Of a stretch of 13,614 bases of DNA, positions 1 to 6,360 are shown piece after piece; positions within the stretch are counted from its first letter, which is position 1, and each line of letters opens with the position of its first letter. The notes under the pieces were generated by a model, which was given only the letters and a program-made list of their open reading frames with translations, was not told the DNA's origin and searched no databases. This DNA is from RGIG2000 sp045612665. Lineage in GTDB: Bacteria; Bacillota; Clostridia; Oscillospirales; CAG-272. The stretch covers positions 1-13,614 of the forward strand of contig JAZKZO010000067.1 of assembly GCA_045612665.1 (NCBI GenBank), given 5' to 3'. The position numbers and the translations under genes were made by a program.

Positions 1-978
1 GAAATCCTCGCAAAAACATATATTGATATTGCAAAATCCCTGTACGAGTATTCCAAGGCGTATTGCGACTTCAGCAGTATGGGATACAACACCGCAAAAT
101 TCGAGCTTGGTAAACACCCCGACAAGTCGATGACTGCCGACGAATACGCGCTCCTTATAAGCTATGCCTACGATTGCAACAAGATGGAAATCGAAAAGGC
201 AGGCATTATCGCAGGCGATAAGGACGCAAAAATCGTGATGGGCGCACTCTCCGAGCCAAACGCACAGTATATTAAGGATATGATGGACGCACTTGCCGTT
301 CTTCGAGAGGGCGAAAGACCCGTATTTGTGGGCGCGTTCAATACCGATGCATTCGTTCCGAGTCTTATGACTCCCGAGGGCTATTATCTTGACGAGGACT
401 CCGAGTTCTATAAGATGATAAAGCTAAGAGATGAAAGCTACAATCACGTAGAATTCCACGTAAGCGCATTTGGCTACGACACACTCCATCCGACAAGCGA
501 CCATTACGCAACCGAGGAGTGGCAGGCTAACTATATGGTGCGCTCATACCTTATCTTTTCCGCCCTTGGAGTTGATAGCGCATATGCCTACGCACTTCAG
601 GATAAGACAGGCGCAGAGTATGACGGCTACGGTATTATAAAAGAGGACGGTACGGCTAAAAAGGCGCAATATTACCTCTTTAATACAAGACGACTTTTGG
701 CTGATTACACCTTTAAGAGCGTTATAGAAAACTCACAGGGTGCTATGATTTACGAGTTTGAAAAGAGCACAGGCGAGAGAATTCTTGCCGTATGGAATCC
801 TGTTTCCGACGATAACGTCATTGACGGTGTTCAAATTGCCACACAGAGCGAGGGCACACTCGTAAGACTTGAAAGCTTTAACGGTTATACCTTTGGTATA
901 AACGACACCTTGACTCCCGATGGCGGATTTGTTAAGGTTGATGCAACGGCAACACCTCAATTTATTCTTTTTGATTAA
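1..978 (+). CDS. Glycoside-hydrolase-like protein, C-terminal part (5' end outside the window)
   Basis: The frame is open from base 1, so the ATG at 79 is internal and the gene starts upstream. About 325 residues are visible. The pattern fits the second half of a (beta/alpha)8-barrel glycosidase of the GH5/GH39-like clan: a strand segment (KIVMGALSEPN), then HVSAFGYDT, then a helix with EEWQANYMVRSYLIFSALGVD and a strand with YAYALQD, followed by a small beta-domain (residues about 235-325). The usual nucleophile glutamate in the 'TEFGYDT'-type strand is replaced by alanine (codon 466-468), so activity is doubtful. The presumed acid/base region lies outside the window. The next gene follows after 17 nt and is probably co-transcribed. 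The substrate cannot be told. Family placement is from motif memory, not from a search. Confidence 0.6.
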   Translation, partial: EILAKTYIDIAKSLYEYSKAYCDFSSMGYNTAKFELGKHPDKSMTADEYALLISYAYDCNKMEIEKAGIIAGDKDAKIVMGALSEPNAQYIKDMMDALAVLREGERPVFVGAFNTDAFVPSLMTPEGYYLDEDSEFYKMIKLRDESYNHVEFHVSAFGYDTLHPTSDHYATEEWQANYMVRSYLIFSALGVDSAYAYALQDKTGAEYDGYGIIKEDGTAKKAQYYLFNTRRLLADYTFKSVIENSQGAMIYEFEKSTGERILAVWNPVSDDNVIDGVQIATQSEGTLVRLESFNGYTFGINDTLTPDGGFVKVDATATPQFILFD

Positions 979-995
979 TATAAGGAGAGCAAATT

Positions 996-1988
996 ATGAA
1001 TAAAGCAGGAAAAATCACTTTAATTGTAGTTTCGGCAATACTTGCGCTCGTTTTCGTGGCTTTGGCAGGCTTTGCAATCATTCAAAGAGTAAAGCACGCT
1101 GATTTTTACAAAAACGCACACAAGGGCTTCAAAATCCCGGGACTTTGGGGCGGAAGCGTGCCACAGGGCTTCACATATTTGTCCGAAATCGATACCTTCC
1201 TTTACACAGGCTACCACAAGGACGGAGAATCTCCATCTATGGTTTTCGTAATGCCCGAGGGCGGTAGAGGTGAAAGCCGTCAGGTTGACCTCTATAAGCA
1301 GGACGGCACAACACCGTTTAACGGACACGTTGGCGGAATGACCGTTTATGAGGAATGGGTTTACATAGCAGACGGCTACGGAGTTGCCGTTTTCGACCTC
1401 TTTGACGTGCTTGACACCGACGGAAAAGCGACACAGATAGGCGGATTTGAGAACGATTTTGAGGTTGCCTTCGTTGAGGCATATAACGGAATTCTTTACG
1501 TTGGAAACTTCTACCGTGCAGGCGATTACGAAACCCCAAAATCTCACCATATGGAAACACCAAACGGAGATAAAAACACAGCGATGATTTATCTTCACGA
1601 GATAAACGACCTGTCAGGTCTTCCGATAAGAGAAAACCCACGTCAGGCGCTCTCAATCACCGATGCAATTCAGGGAATGGCGTTTGGCGATGACGGAGAA
1701 ATCTTCCTTTCAAGCTCTTGGGGACTTTCAACCTCGAAAATTTACGTTTACGACAGTAATAAAATATCAACTGATTTCGTTCGTCTTGATGAAACACCGC
1801 TTCCGATCGAAATCGGATATCTTGATAGCGGATGCCTTATCGAAATAATCGAAGCGCCACCTATGGCAGAGGAGCTCGTATATGACGACGGAGACCTCTA
1901 CATTTTGAGCGAAAGCGCATCAATGAAGTATCTCTTTGGAAAGCTCACCGGTGGAAACTGGTGCTATGCATACGAATATCGCGACTAA
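996..1988 (+). CDS. Membrane-anchored beta-propeller-like extracytoplasmic protein
   Basis: The protein has 330 residues. It starts with a short basic N-terminus (MNKAGK) and one hydrophobic helix (residues about 7-30) without an obvious cleavage site or lipobox, so it is probably anchored with its bulk outside. The rest alternates beta-strand-like blocks with aromatic and Gly/Asp turns (GGMTVYEEWVYIADGYGVAVFD, IQGMAFGDDGEIFLSSSWG, EELVYDDGDLYILSES), as expected of a YncE/NHL-like propeller. No catalytic motif is visible. The start is supported by AAGGAGAG about 7 nt upstream. It lies 17 nt behind a glycosidase-like gene and ends 3 nt before a terminator, so the two probably form the end of one operon for binding or processing glycans. 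That function is inference; the fold call is moderate. Confidence 0.6.
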   Translation: MNKAGKITLIVVSAILALVFVALAGFAIIQRVKHADFYKNAHKGFKIPGLWGGSVPQGFTYLSEIDTFLYTGYHKDGESPSMVFVMPEGGRGESRQVDLYKQDGTTPFNGHVGGMTVYEEWVYIADGYGVAVFDLFDVLDTDGKATQIGGFENDFEVAFVEAYNGILYVGNFYRAGDYETPKSHHMETPNGDKNTAMIYLHEINDLSGLPIRENPRQALSITDAIQGMAFGDDGEIFLSSSWGLSTSKIYVYDSNKISTDFVRLDETPLPIEIGYLDSGCLIEIIEAPPMAEELVYDDGDLYILSESASMKYLFGKLTGGNWCYAYEYRD

Positions 1989-1991
1989 ACC

Positions 1992-2022
1992 AAAAGCCGA
2001 CACGACACGTGTCGGCTTTTTT
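1992..2022 (+). terminator. Rho-independent terminator
   Basis: A 12-bp perfect stem (1992-2003 with 2009-2020, core GCCGACAC/GTGTCGGC) has a 5-nt loop and ends in six T. It closes the glycosidase-like/propeller operon directly after the stop codon at 1988. Confidence 0.92.
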
Positions 2023-2028
2023 AATGCG

Positions 2029-2153
2029 TTTTAAGAGACTGATGCTTCATTAATCTGCGTTGCTCCCGAATGCCGACCTCGGAGTATGTAAATACACCTT
2101 CGCCCGTCATTCTTCCGGTGCGCCTTGATTAATTTTGCCTAAATCTCTTAAAA
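2029..2153. repeat. Palindromic intergenic repeat, copy 1 (125 bp)
   Basis: The element is bounded by a perfect 10-bp inverted repeat (TTTTAAGAGA 2029-2038, TCTCTTAAAA 2144-2153). The arms stay complementary further in, including ATTAATC near 2049-2055 against GATTAAT near 2127-2133. Inside are a second helix (GAATG 2068-2072 with CATTC 2108-2112) and an apical hairpin (GTAT 2084-2087, loop GTAA, ATAC 2092-2095). Shared sequence blocks with the copies at 4432, 6047 and 6176 are CTGCGTTG(C/T)TCC on the left and GGT(G/A)CGCCTTG on the right. It contains no gene. It sits between a terminator and the promoter of the oxaloacetate decarboxylase operon. Confidence 0.85.
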
Positions 2154-2224
2154 TTAGGGTAGGGCTCGTTGAAAATTGTTTCGTGAGAGTTGAAAGGTTC
2201 GTGTATCAAGCTCGGATGTTGCCT

Positions 2225-2256
2225 CGGACGCTCGTCCGTTATTATTTTTTATTTTT
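2225..2256 (+). terminator. Weak terminator-like hairpin
   Basis: CGGAC and GTCCG form a 5-bp stem with a GCTC loop (2225-2238), followed by a T-rich run with A interruptions. No gene ends nearby. It may be a backup terminator isolating the next promoter, the end of an unseen small transcript, or chance. The rest of 2154-2260 shows no gene. Confidence 0.3.
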
Positions 2257-2267
2257 AATAAAAGGTC

Positions 2268-2296
2268 TTTACAACTTGACAAAAGTATGATACAAT
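2268..2296 (+). promoter_or_regulatory. Sigma-A promoter of the oxaloacetate decarboxylase operon
   Basis: TTTACA (2268-2273) and TACAAT (2291-2296) are separated by exactly 17 nt. An overlapping TTGACA at 2276-2281 would pair only with a poor -10. The expected start near 2303 gives a leader of about 60 nt before oadG. Confidence 0.75.
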
Positions 2297-2316
2297 GATA
2301 ACTGTAAAAAATTGGG

Positions 2317-2339
2317 CTTGCGCTTTTATAGGGCGTAAG
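2317..2339 (+). other. Leader hairpin upstream of oadG
   Basis: CTTGCGC (2317-2323) and GCGTAAG (2333-2339) form a 7-bp stem with one G-T pair and a 9-nt loop, in the short leader just before the AGGAG ribosome site at 2351-2355. There is no T-run, so it is not a terminator. It may affect mRNA stability or translation. It is too small to be a known riboswitch class. Confidence 0.45.
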
Positions 2340-2362
2340 TTAAAGTGAAAAGGAGTGAATTT

Positions 2363-2662
2363 ATGGCAGGAGTAATGTTAACAGCCACAAACGAGCCATC
2401 GCTTGCGTTTCTTTGCTTTTTCGGCATAGGAATCGTATTTGTAGGACTCGTTGTTCTTATCGGTTGCATCTACCTTATGAACTATGTTTGCGACAAGTTC
2501 TTTAAGGAAAAAGCACCTGTAAAGGAAAGCGCGCCAGCGCCTGTGGCATCAAAGGAAATCGCCAACAGAGGCGAAATCGTAGCTGCGGTATGTGCAGCAG
2601 TAGCAGAGGAAGAGGGAACTGACATTTCCGCTATCCGTGTAATATCATTTAAAAAATTATAA
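2363..2662 (+). CDS. oadG: Oxaloacetate decarboxylase gamma-like subunit (OadG family)
   Basis: This is the small membrane subunit that joins the carboxyltransferase to the Na+-pumping beta subunit. It has 99 residues: a single transmembrane helix (about 13-42), a charged and Ala/Pro-rich linker (KEKAPVKESAPAPVAS), and a short C-terminal domain with EIVAAVCAAVAEEEG and ISAIRVISFKKL, the usual OadG/MmdD tail. The ATG at 2363 is chosen because AGGAG (2351-2355) stands 7 nt before it. A longer GTG start at 2345 would put that ribosome site inside the gene. It is the first gene of the operon, behind the promoter at 2268-2296, and is followed 17 nt later by the biotin carrier. The sequence family is poorly conserved, so the call rests on architecture and context. 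Confidence 0.88.
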   Translation: MAGVMLTATNEPSLAFLCFFGIGIVFVGLVVLIGCIYLMNYVCDKFFKEKAPVKESAPAPVASKEIANRGEIVAAVCAAVAEEEGTDISAIRVISFKKL

Positions 2663-2679
2663 AAAAGAGGTACATAAAA

Positions 2680-3027
2680 ATGAAGGCTTACAAGGTAACT
2701 GTAAACGGAAATGTTTACGAAATCACACTCGAAGTAGTTGACAAGGCAGATATTAAGGCAGCTCCAGCTCCTGTTGCAGCAGCTCCAGCTCCTGTAGCAA
2801 GCGCACCTGCAGGTGGCGAGGCTATCAAGGCTCCAATGCCAGGTACAATTCTTAAGGTAAACGTATCAAACGGTCAGGCTGTAAAGAAGGGCGACGTATT
2901 GTTCGTTCTTGAGGCTATGAAGATGGAAAACGAAATTATGGCTCCATGCGACGGCACAGTTAACGGTGTTGCTGTTAACGCAGGCGCATCTGTTGAGAGT
3001 GGCTCAGCTCTTTGCACAATCGCTTAA
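2680..3027 (+). CDS. Biotin carboxyl carrier protein of the decarboxylase (MmdC/OadA C-terminal domain type)
   Basis: This 115-residue protein carries the biotin that shuttles CO2 from the alpha subunit to the membrane beta subunit. Residues 1-20 form the short N-terminal strand segment typical of these carriers. An Ala/Pro swinging linker (about 27-46) leads into a biotinyl domain (47-115). The biotinylation motif EAMKMEN is intact, with target lysine K81. In many bacteria this domain is fused to the C-terminus of OadA. Here it is a separate gene, as in methylmalonyl-CoA decarboxylases (MmdC) and some clostridial oxaloacetate decarboxylases. The downstream alpha gene lacks a biotinyl domain, which fits. 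It lies 17 nt after oadG and 15 nt before oadB. Confidence 0.95.
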   Translation: MKAYKVTVNGNVYEITLEVVDKADIKAAPAPVAAAPAPVASAPAGGEAIKAPMPGTILKVNVSNGQAVKKGDVLFVLEAMKMENEIMAPCDGTVNGVAVNAGASVESGSALCTIA

Positions 3028-3042
3028 TCGGAGGCTTTTTCG

Positions 3043-4440
3043 ATGAACGGAATAATTAACTTTTTAGGAGAAACAGGCTTCGCCGGCTTCTTTGAAGCAG
3101 GCGGATGGAAAAATCTTATAATGATTGCCATCGCTTGTCTTCTTTGCTACCTTGCTATCGGCAAGAAGTTCGAGCCATTGCTCCTTCTTCCTATCGCAAT
3201 CGGTATGCTTATCACAAACCTTCCCTTCGCAGGCGCTTATCACGAGGAGCTCTTCGCTGCAGGACACATTCAATGGGATTTGTTCGGCGGAGCTACAATC
3301 GACGCAGATAAGATCTTGCATATCGCAAGGGAATTAAACATTCAAGCAGGCGTTGACGCAGCAGGAAACGCACTTTACTACACCGACTTGGCAGTTCTTA
3401 AGGACGCAATCTCGGCAGGCGTTGTTGGCGAATTCCCTGTGCTTAACTCACTCATCTCCCTTGAGGGAACTTCAATTAGCGTTGGTCTTATCGACGTTCT
3501 TTACCTCGGTGTAAAGCTCGGTATCTATCCTTGCCTTATCTTTATCGGCGTAGGTGCAATGACCGACTTCGGTCCACTCCTTGCAAATCCAAAGAGCCTT
3601 ATCCTTGGCGCAGCTGCACAAATCGGTATTTTCGCAACCGTTGCAGGCGTTATGGCAGTAAGCTCACTTGGTACAGCTGCAGGCTGGGATGCAATCGTAT
3701 TCACACTCCGTGAGGCTGCATCAATCGGTATCATCGGTGGAGCAGACGGACCTACAGCAATTTATACAACATCACTCCTCGCACCACAGCTTCTTGGCCC
3801 AATTGCAGTTGCAGCGTACTCATATATGGCGCTCGTTCCTGTAATTCAGCCACCTATTATGAAGCTTCTTACAACAAAGAAGGAAAGACAAATCCGTATG
3901 GATGCACTTCGTCCTGTATCAAAGAAGGCGAAGATTCTCTTCCCAATCATCGTAACAATCGTTGTTGCACTCATCGTTCCAAGCGCAGCTATCCTCGTTG
4001 GATGCCTTATGTTTGGTAACCTTCTTAAGGAATGCGGAGTTTGTGAACGTCTTTCTAAGACAGTTCAAAACGAGCTTATGAACATTGTAACAGTATTCCT
4101 TGGAATCAGCGTTGGTGCAACCGCAACAGCAGCAACCTTCCTTTCACCAAAGACAATTATCATTATCGTAATGGGCGTAGTTGCATTCGGCGTTGCTACT
4201 GCAAGTGGCGTGCTTATTGCAAAGCTTATGAACGTGTTCTTGCCAGAGGGAAAGAAAATCAACCCACTTATCGGAAGTGCAGGTGTTAGTGCCGTTCCAA
4301 TGGCAGCACGTGTATCTCAAAAGGTTGGTCAAGAGGACGACCCAGGCAACTTCCTTCTTATGCACGCTATGGGACCAAACGTAGCAGGTGTAATAGGATC
4401 TGGTATCGCTGCCGGCGTTCTTATCGCACTTCTCGGATAA
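3043..4440 (+). CDS. oadB: Na+-translocating decarboxylase beta subunit (OadB)
   Basis: This 465-residue integral membrane protein decarboxylates carboxybiotin and couples this to Na+ export. Hallmarks are AIGKKFEPLLLLPI (38-51), GAMTDFGPLLANP (171-183), IGIIGGADGPTAIY (228-241, whose D235 matches the aspartate known to be essential for Na+ transport in the Klebsiella enzyme), AAYSYMALVPVIQPP (257-271), NPLIGSAGVSAVPMAARVS (407-425) and HAMGPNVAGVIGSGIAAG (441-458). It is about 30 residues longer than the Klebsiella protein; the extra length sits after the second membrane segment (about 63-140). The start is backed by GGAGG 9 nt upstream. Its last codons overlap the left arm of a palindromic repeat. 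A methylmalonyl-CoA or glutaconyl-CoA decarboxylase beta subunit would look similar; the alpha gene decides for oxaloacetate. Confidence 0.96.
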   Translation: MNGIINFLGETGFAGFFEAGGWKNLIMIAIACLLCYLAIGKKFEPLLLLPIAIGMLITNLPFAGAYHEELFAAGHIQWDLFGGATIDADKILHIARELNIQAGVDAAGNALYYTDLAVLKDAISAGVVGEFPVLNSLISLEGTSISVGLIDVLYLGVKLGIYPCLIFIGVGAMTDFGPLLANPKSLILGAAAQIGIFATVAGVMAVSSLGTAAGWDAIVFTLREAASIGIIGGADGPTAIYTTSLLAPQLLGPIAVAAYSYMALVPVIQPPIMKLLTTKKERQIRMDALRPVSKKAKILFPIIVTIVVALIVPSAAILVGCLMFGNLLKECGVCERLSKTVQNELMNIVTVFLGISVGATATAATFLSPKTIIIIVMGVVAFGVATASGVLIAKLMNVFLPEGKKINPLIGSAGVSAVPMAARVSQKVGQEDDPGNFLLMHAMGPNVAGVIGSGIAAGVLIALLG

Positions 4441-4553
4441 CGATAATCGGCGTTATGCTGTGTTGCTCCTCAACTGCGACCTTGACGTACGATGTGTACG
4501 CCTGCGCCCACAGTTTGCGGTGCGCCTTGCCTAACTTGATTCTCCTTACCGAG
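4432..4553. repeat. Palindromic intergenic repeat, copy 2 (122 bp)
   Basis: The outer arm CTCGGaTAA (4432-4440, including the oadB stop codon) pairs with TTACCGAG (4546-4553). Complementarity continues inward to GTTATGC against the right-arm complement GTTAGGC. The second helix is AACTG (4472-4476) with CAGTT (4511-4515). The apical hairpin is CGTAC (4486-4490), loop GATGT, GTACG (4496-4500). The bases differ from copies 1 and 3 in all three helices, yet pairing is kept. It lies between oadB and oadA inside the operon. Confidence 0.82.
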
Positions 4554-4610
4554 TTGATATGCAACCGAACAACGCAATCCGTTTAGACACAAAACAAACA
4601 ATCTAAAAAT

Positions 4611-4636
4611 CCTACTCACTCGAAAGAGTGGGTAGG
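4611..4636 (+). other. GAAA-capped hairpin in the oadB-oadA spacer
   Basis: CCTACTCACTC (4611-4621) pairs over 11 bp (one T-G) with GAGTGGGTAGG (4626-4636) around a GAAA tetraloop. No T-run follows, so termination is unlikely. It lies 8 nt before the AAAAAGG ribosome site of oadA (4644-4650). Plausible roles are an mRNA stabiliser or processing barrier that sets subunit ratios. I see no convincing promoter in this 220-nt spacer, so oadA is probably read from the promoter at 2268-2296. Confidence 0.6.
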
Positions 4637-4660
4637 GCAACTTAAAAAGGATTAACTGAA

Positions 4661-6052
4661 ATGAACAAAGTTTTAATTACAGATACAATTCTCCGTGATG
4701 CGCATCAGTCGCAGGCTGCGACAAGAATGCGTCTTGAGGATATGCTTCCTGCCTGTGAGGCACTTGACAAGGTTGGCTACTGGTCGCTTGAGTGCTGGGG
4801 CGGTGCGACATTTGACTCCTGTATGCGTTTTCTTAACGAGGACCCATGGGAAAGACTTCGTGCGCTCAAGAAGGCAATGCCTAACACAAAGCTTCAGATG
4901 CTTCTTCGCGGACAAAACCTTCTCGGCTACAAGCACTATGCTGACGATGTGGTTGAGGCGTTTATTGAAAAGGCAATTGCAAACGGTATTGACGTTATTC
5001 GTATTTTCGATGCGCTCAATGACGTTAGAAATATGGAAACAGCTATCCGTGCCACAAAGAAGTTTGGCGGACACGTTGAGGCTGCGCTCTCCTACACAAT
5101 CAGCCCTGTTCACAACGAGGAATATTTCGTTGACCTCGCTTGCAAGCTTGAGGAAATGGGTGCTGATACAATTTGTATTAAGGATATGGCAAACCTCTTG
5201 CTCCCTTACGATGCAGAATCTCTTGTTCGTGCACTTAAGGCAAAGGTTAAGGTTCCAATCCACCTTCACACACACAACACCACAGGTACAGGTGATATGA
5301 CTTACCTCAAGGCAGTTGAGGCAGGCGTTGACATTATCGACACCGCGCTTTCACCACTTGCTAACGGTACCTCTCAGCCTTCAACCGAGGCTATGGTTGC
5401 AACACTTCAGGGCACAAAATACGACACAGGAATCGACCTTTCCTCTCTTAGCGATATTGCAACTCACTTTAGAAAGATTGCAACAAAGCTTAAGGAAGCA
5501 GGCTCACTTGATCCAAAGGTGCTCAATGTTGACCCTAACACCTTGCTTTATCAGGTTCCGGGCGGAATGCTCTCAAACCTTATTTCACAGCTCAAGCAGG
5601 CTAAGGCTGAGGATAAGCTTTATGATGTTCTCGCTGAAGTTCCAAGAGTTCGTGAGGACTTCGGTTATCCACCACTTGTAACTCCTACAAGCCAAATCGT
5701 TGGTACACAGGCTGTATTTAACGTTCTTATGGGCAGATATAAGATGGTTACAAAGGAATCCAAGGGACTCCTTCGCGGTGAGTACGGTATGCTCCCGGGC
5801 AAGGTAAACGAGGAAGTAAGAAAGCTCGCAATCGGTGATGCTGAGGTGATTACCTGCCGTCCTGCCGACCTTATCGAGCCTGAGCTTGAAAAGTATCGTG
5901 CAGAATTTGCCGATATCGTAAAGAGCGACGAGGACGTCCTCTCTTGCGCAATGTTCCCACAGGTAGCTCCAAAATTCTTGAAGATAAGAGATGCAGAGCC
6001 TGTAAAGGAAGAGGCAGTGCGCGAACTCATAGTTGAAGACCTAGGCCTTTAA
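4661..6052 (+). CDS. oadA: Oxaloacetate decarboxylase alpha subunit, carboxyltransferase only
   Basis: This 463-residue cytosolic subunit transfers the carboxyl group of oxaloacetate to biotin, releasing pyruvate. It has an HMGL-like TIM barrel (about 1-270) with DTILRDAHQS (8-17), ECWGGATFD (44-52), ICIKDMANLL (171-180) and HLHTHNTTG (201-209), then the PYC/OADA conserved region (about 280-463; VPGGMLSNL, PRVREDFGYPPLVTPTSQIVGTQA). By the transcarboxylase 5S model, metal ligands are D13, carbamylated K174, H203 and H205; all are present. The protein stops where a fused biotinyl domain would begin; the carrier at 2680-3027 supplies it. A pyruvate carboxylase B-type role (with a separate biotin carboxylase) is possible, but the adjacent beta and gamma subunits favour the Na+ pump. 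Its stop codon lies in the arm of repeat copy 3. Confidence 0.95.
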   Translation: MNKVLITDTILRDAHQSQAATRMRLEDMLPACEALDKVGYWSLECWGGATFDSCMRFLNEDPWERLRALKKAMPNTKLQMLLRGQNLLGYKHYADDVVEAFIEKAIANGIDVIRIFDALNDVRNMETAIRATKKFGGHVEAALSYTISPVHNEEYFVDLACKLEEMGADTICIKDMANLLLPYDAESLVRALKAKVKVPIHLHTHNTTGTGDMTYLKAVEAGVDIIDTALSPLANGTSQPSTEAMVATLQGTKYDTGIDLSSLSDIATHFRKIATKLKEAGSLDPKVLNVDPNTLLYQVPGGMLSNLISQLKQAKAEDKLYDVLAEVPRVREDFGYPPLVTPTSQIVGTQAVFNVLMGRYKMVTKESKGLLRGEYGMLPGKVNEEVRKLAIGDAEVITCRPADLIEPELEKYRAEFADIVKSDEDVLSCAMFPQVAPKFLKIRDAEPVKEEAVRELIVEDLGL

Positions 6053-6171
6053 TAGGTTTATGCTTTGTTATACTGCGTTGTTCCTCGCGTACAACCTCGA
6101 CTATCGTAAAGATAGCCTTCGTCTGTCCGCTGTGGTACGCCTTGTCTAACCTTGCCTAAACGCTATTAAAG
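6047..6171. repeat. Palindromic intergenic repeat, copy 3 (125 bp)
   Basis: The outer arms CTTTAATAG (6047-6055, covering the oadA stop codon) and CTATTAAAG (6163-6171) pair perfectly. The second helix is GCGTAC (6087-6092) with GTACGC (6135-6140). The apical hairpin is CTATC (6101-6105), loop GTAAA, GATAG (6111-6115). The total length is the same as copy 1. Confidence 0.85.
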
Positions 6172-6175
6172 ATTG

Positions 6176-6238
6176 ATAGGTTTATGCGTCGTTATACTGC
6201 GTTGCGCCTTGTCTAATTTAGCCTAAACGCTATTAAAG
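6176..6238. repeat. Palindromic repeat, copy 4, internally deleted and tandem to copy 3
   Basis: Its left part matches copy 3 from ATAGGTTTATGC through GTTATACTGCGTTG, and its right part from CGCCTTGTCTAA through CGCTATTAAAGATT. About 57 nt corresponding to 6081-6137 are missing, so both inner helices are lost while the outer arms remain. A tandem duplication followed by deletion between short similar sequences explains it best. Confidence 0.75.
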
Positions 6239-6268
6239 ATTAAAGGCTCATTCCTTGCAATAAAAAAC

Positions 6269-6298
6269 AAAAAGCTCGACACACAGTCGAGCTTTTTT
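6269..6298. terminator. Bidirectional Rho-independent terminator between convergent genes
   Basis: The stem AAAGCTCGAC / GTCGAGCTTT (arms from 6271 and 6286, loop ACACA 6281-6285) is followed by T on the plus strand (6293-6298) and by a shorter U-run when read from the minus strand. It serves the oad operon and can also serve the convergent DeoR gene ending at 6361. Confidence 0.9.
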
Positions 6299-6300
6299 AA

Positions 6301-6328
6301 TTCCGCATTTCGCATTCCGCATTTCGCA
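6301..6328 (-). repeat. Heptad repeat array, four 7-bp units
   Basis: On the minus strand the sequence reads TGCGAAA TGCGGAA twice, that is four units of TGCGRAA. It begins 2 nt after the terminator T-run. A relative with the unit YGYGAAR occurs at 11181-11226, also right after a terminator. The bases 6329-6360 show nothing further. Confidence 0.8.
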
Positions 6329-6360
6329 CAGCCCCTTTGAGCATGCGGAGCCTTATCCGT

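Noticed and set aside
2029..2153. Insertion-sequence remnant with a transposase
   Set aside because: The element is only 125 bp, has no coding capacity, shows no obvious direct target duplications, and its ends differ between copies.
2268..2362. Riboswitch in the oad leader
   Set aside because: The leader is only about 60 nt with one 7-bp hairpin and no terminator or anti-terminator pair; no known aptamer motif is visible.
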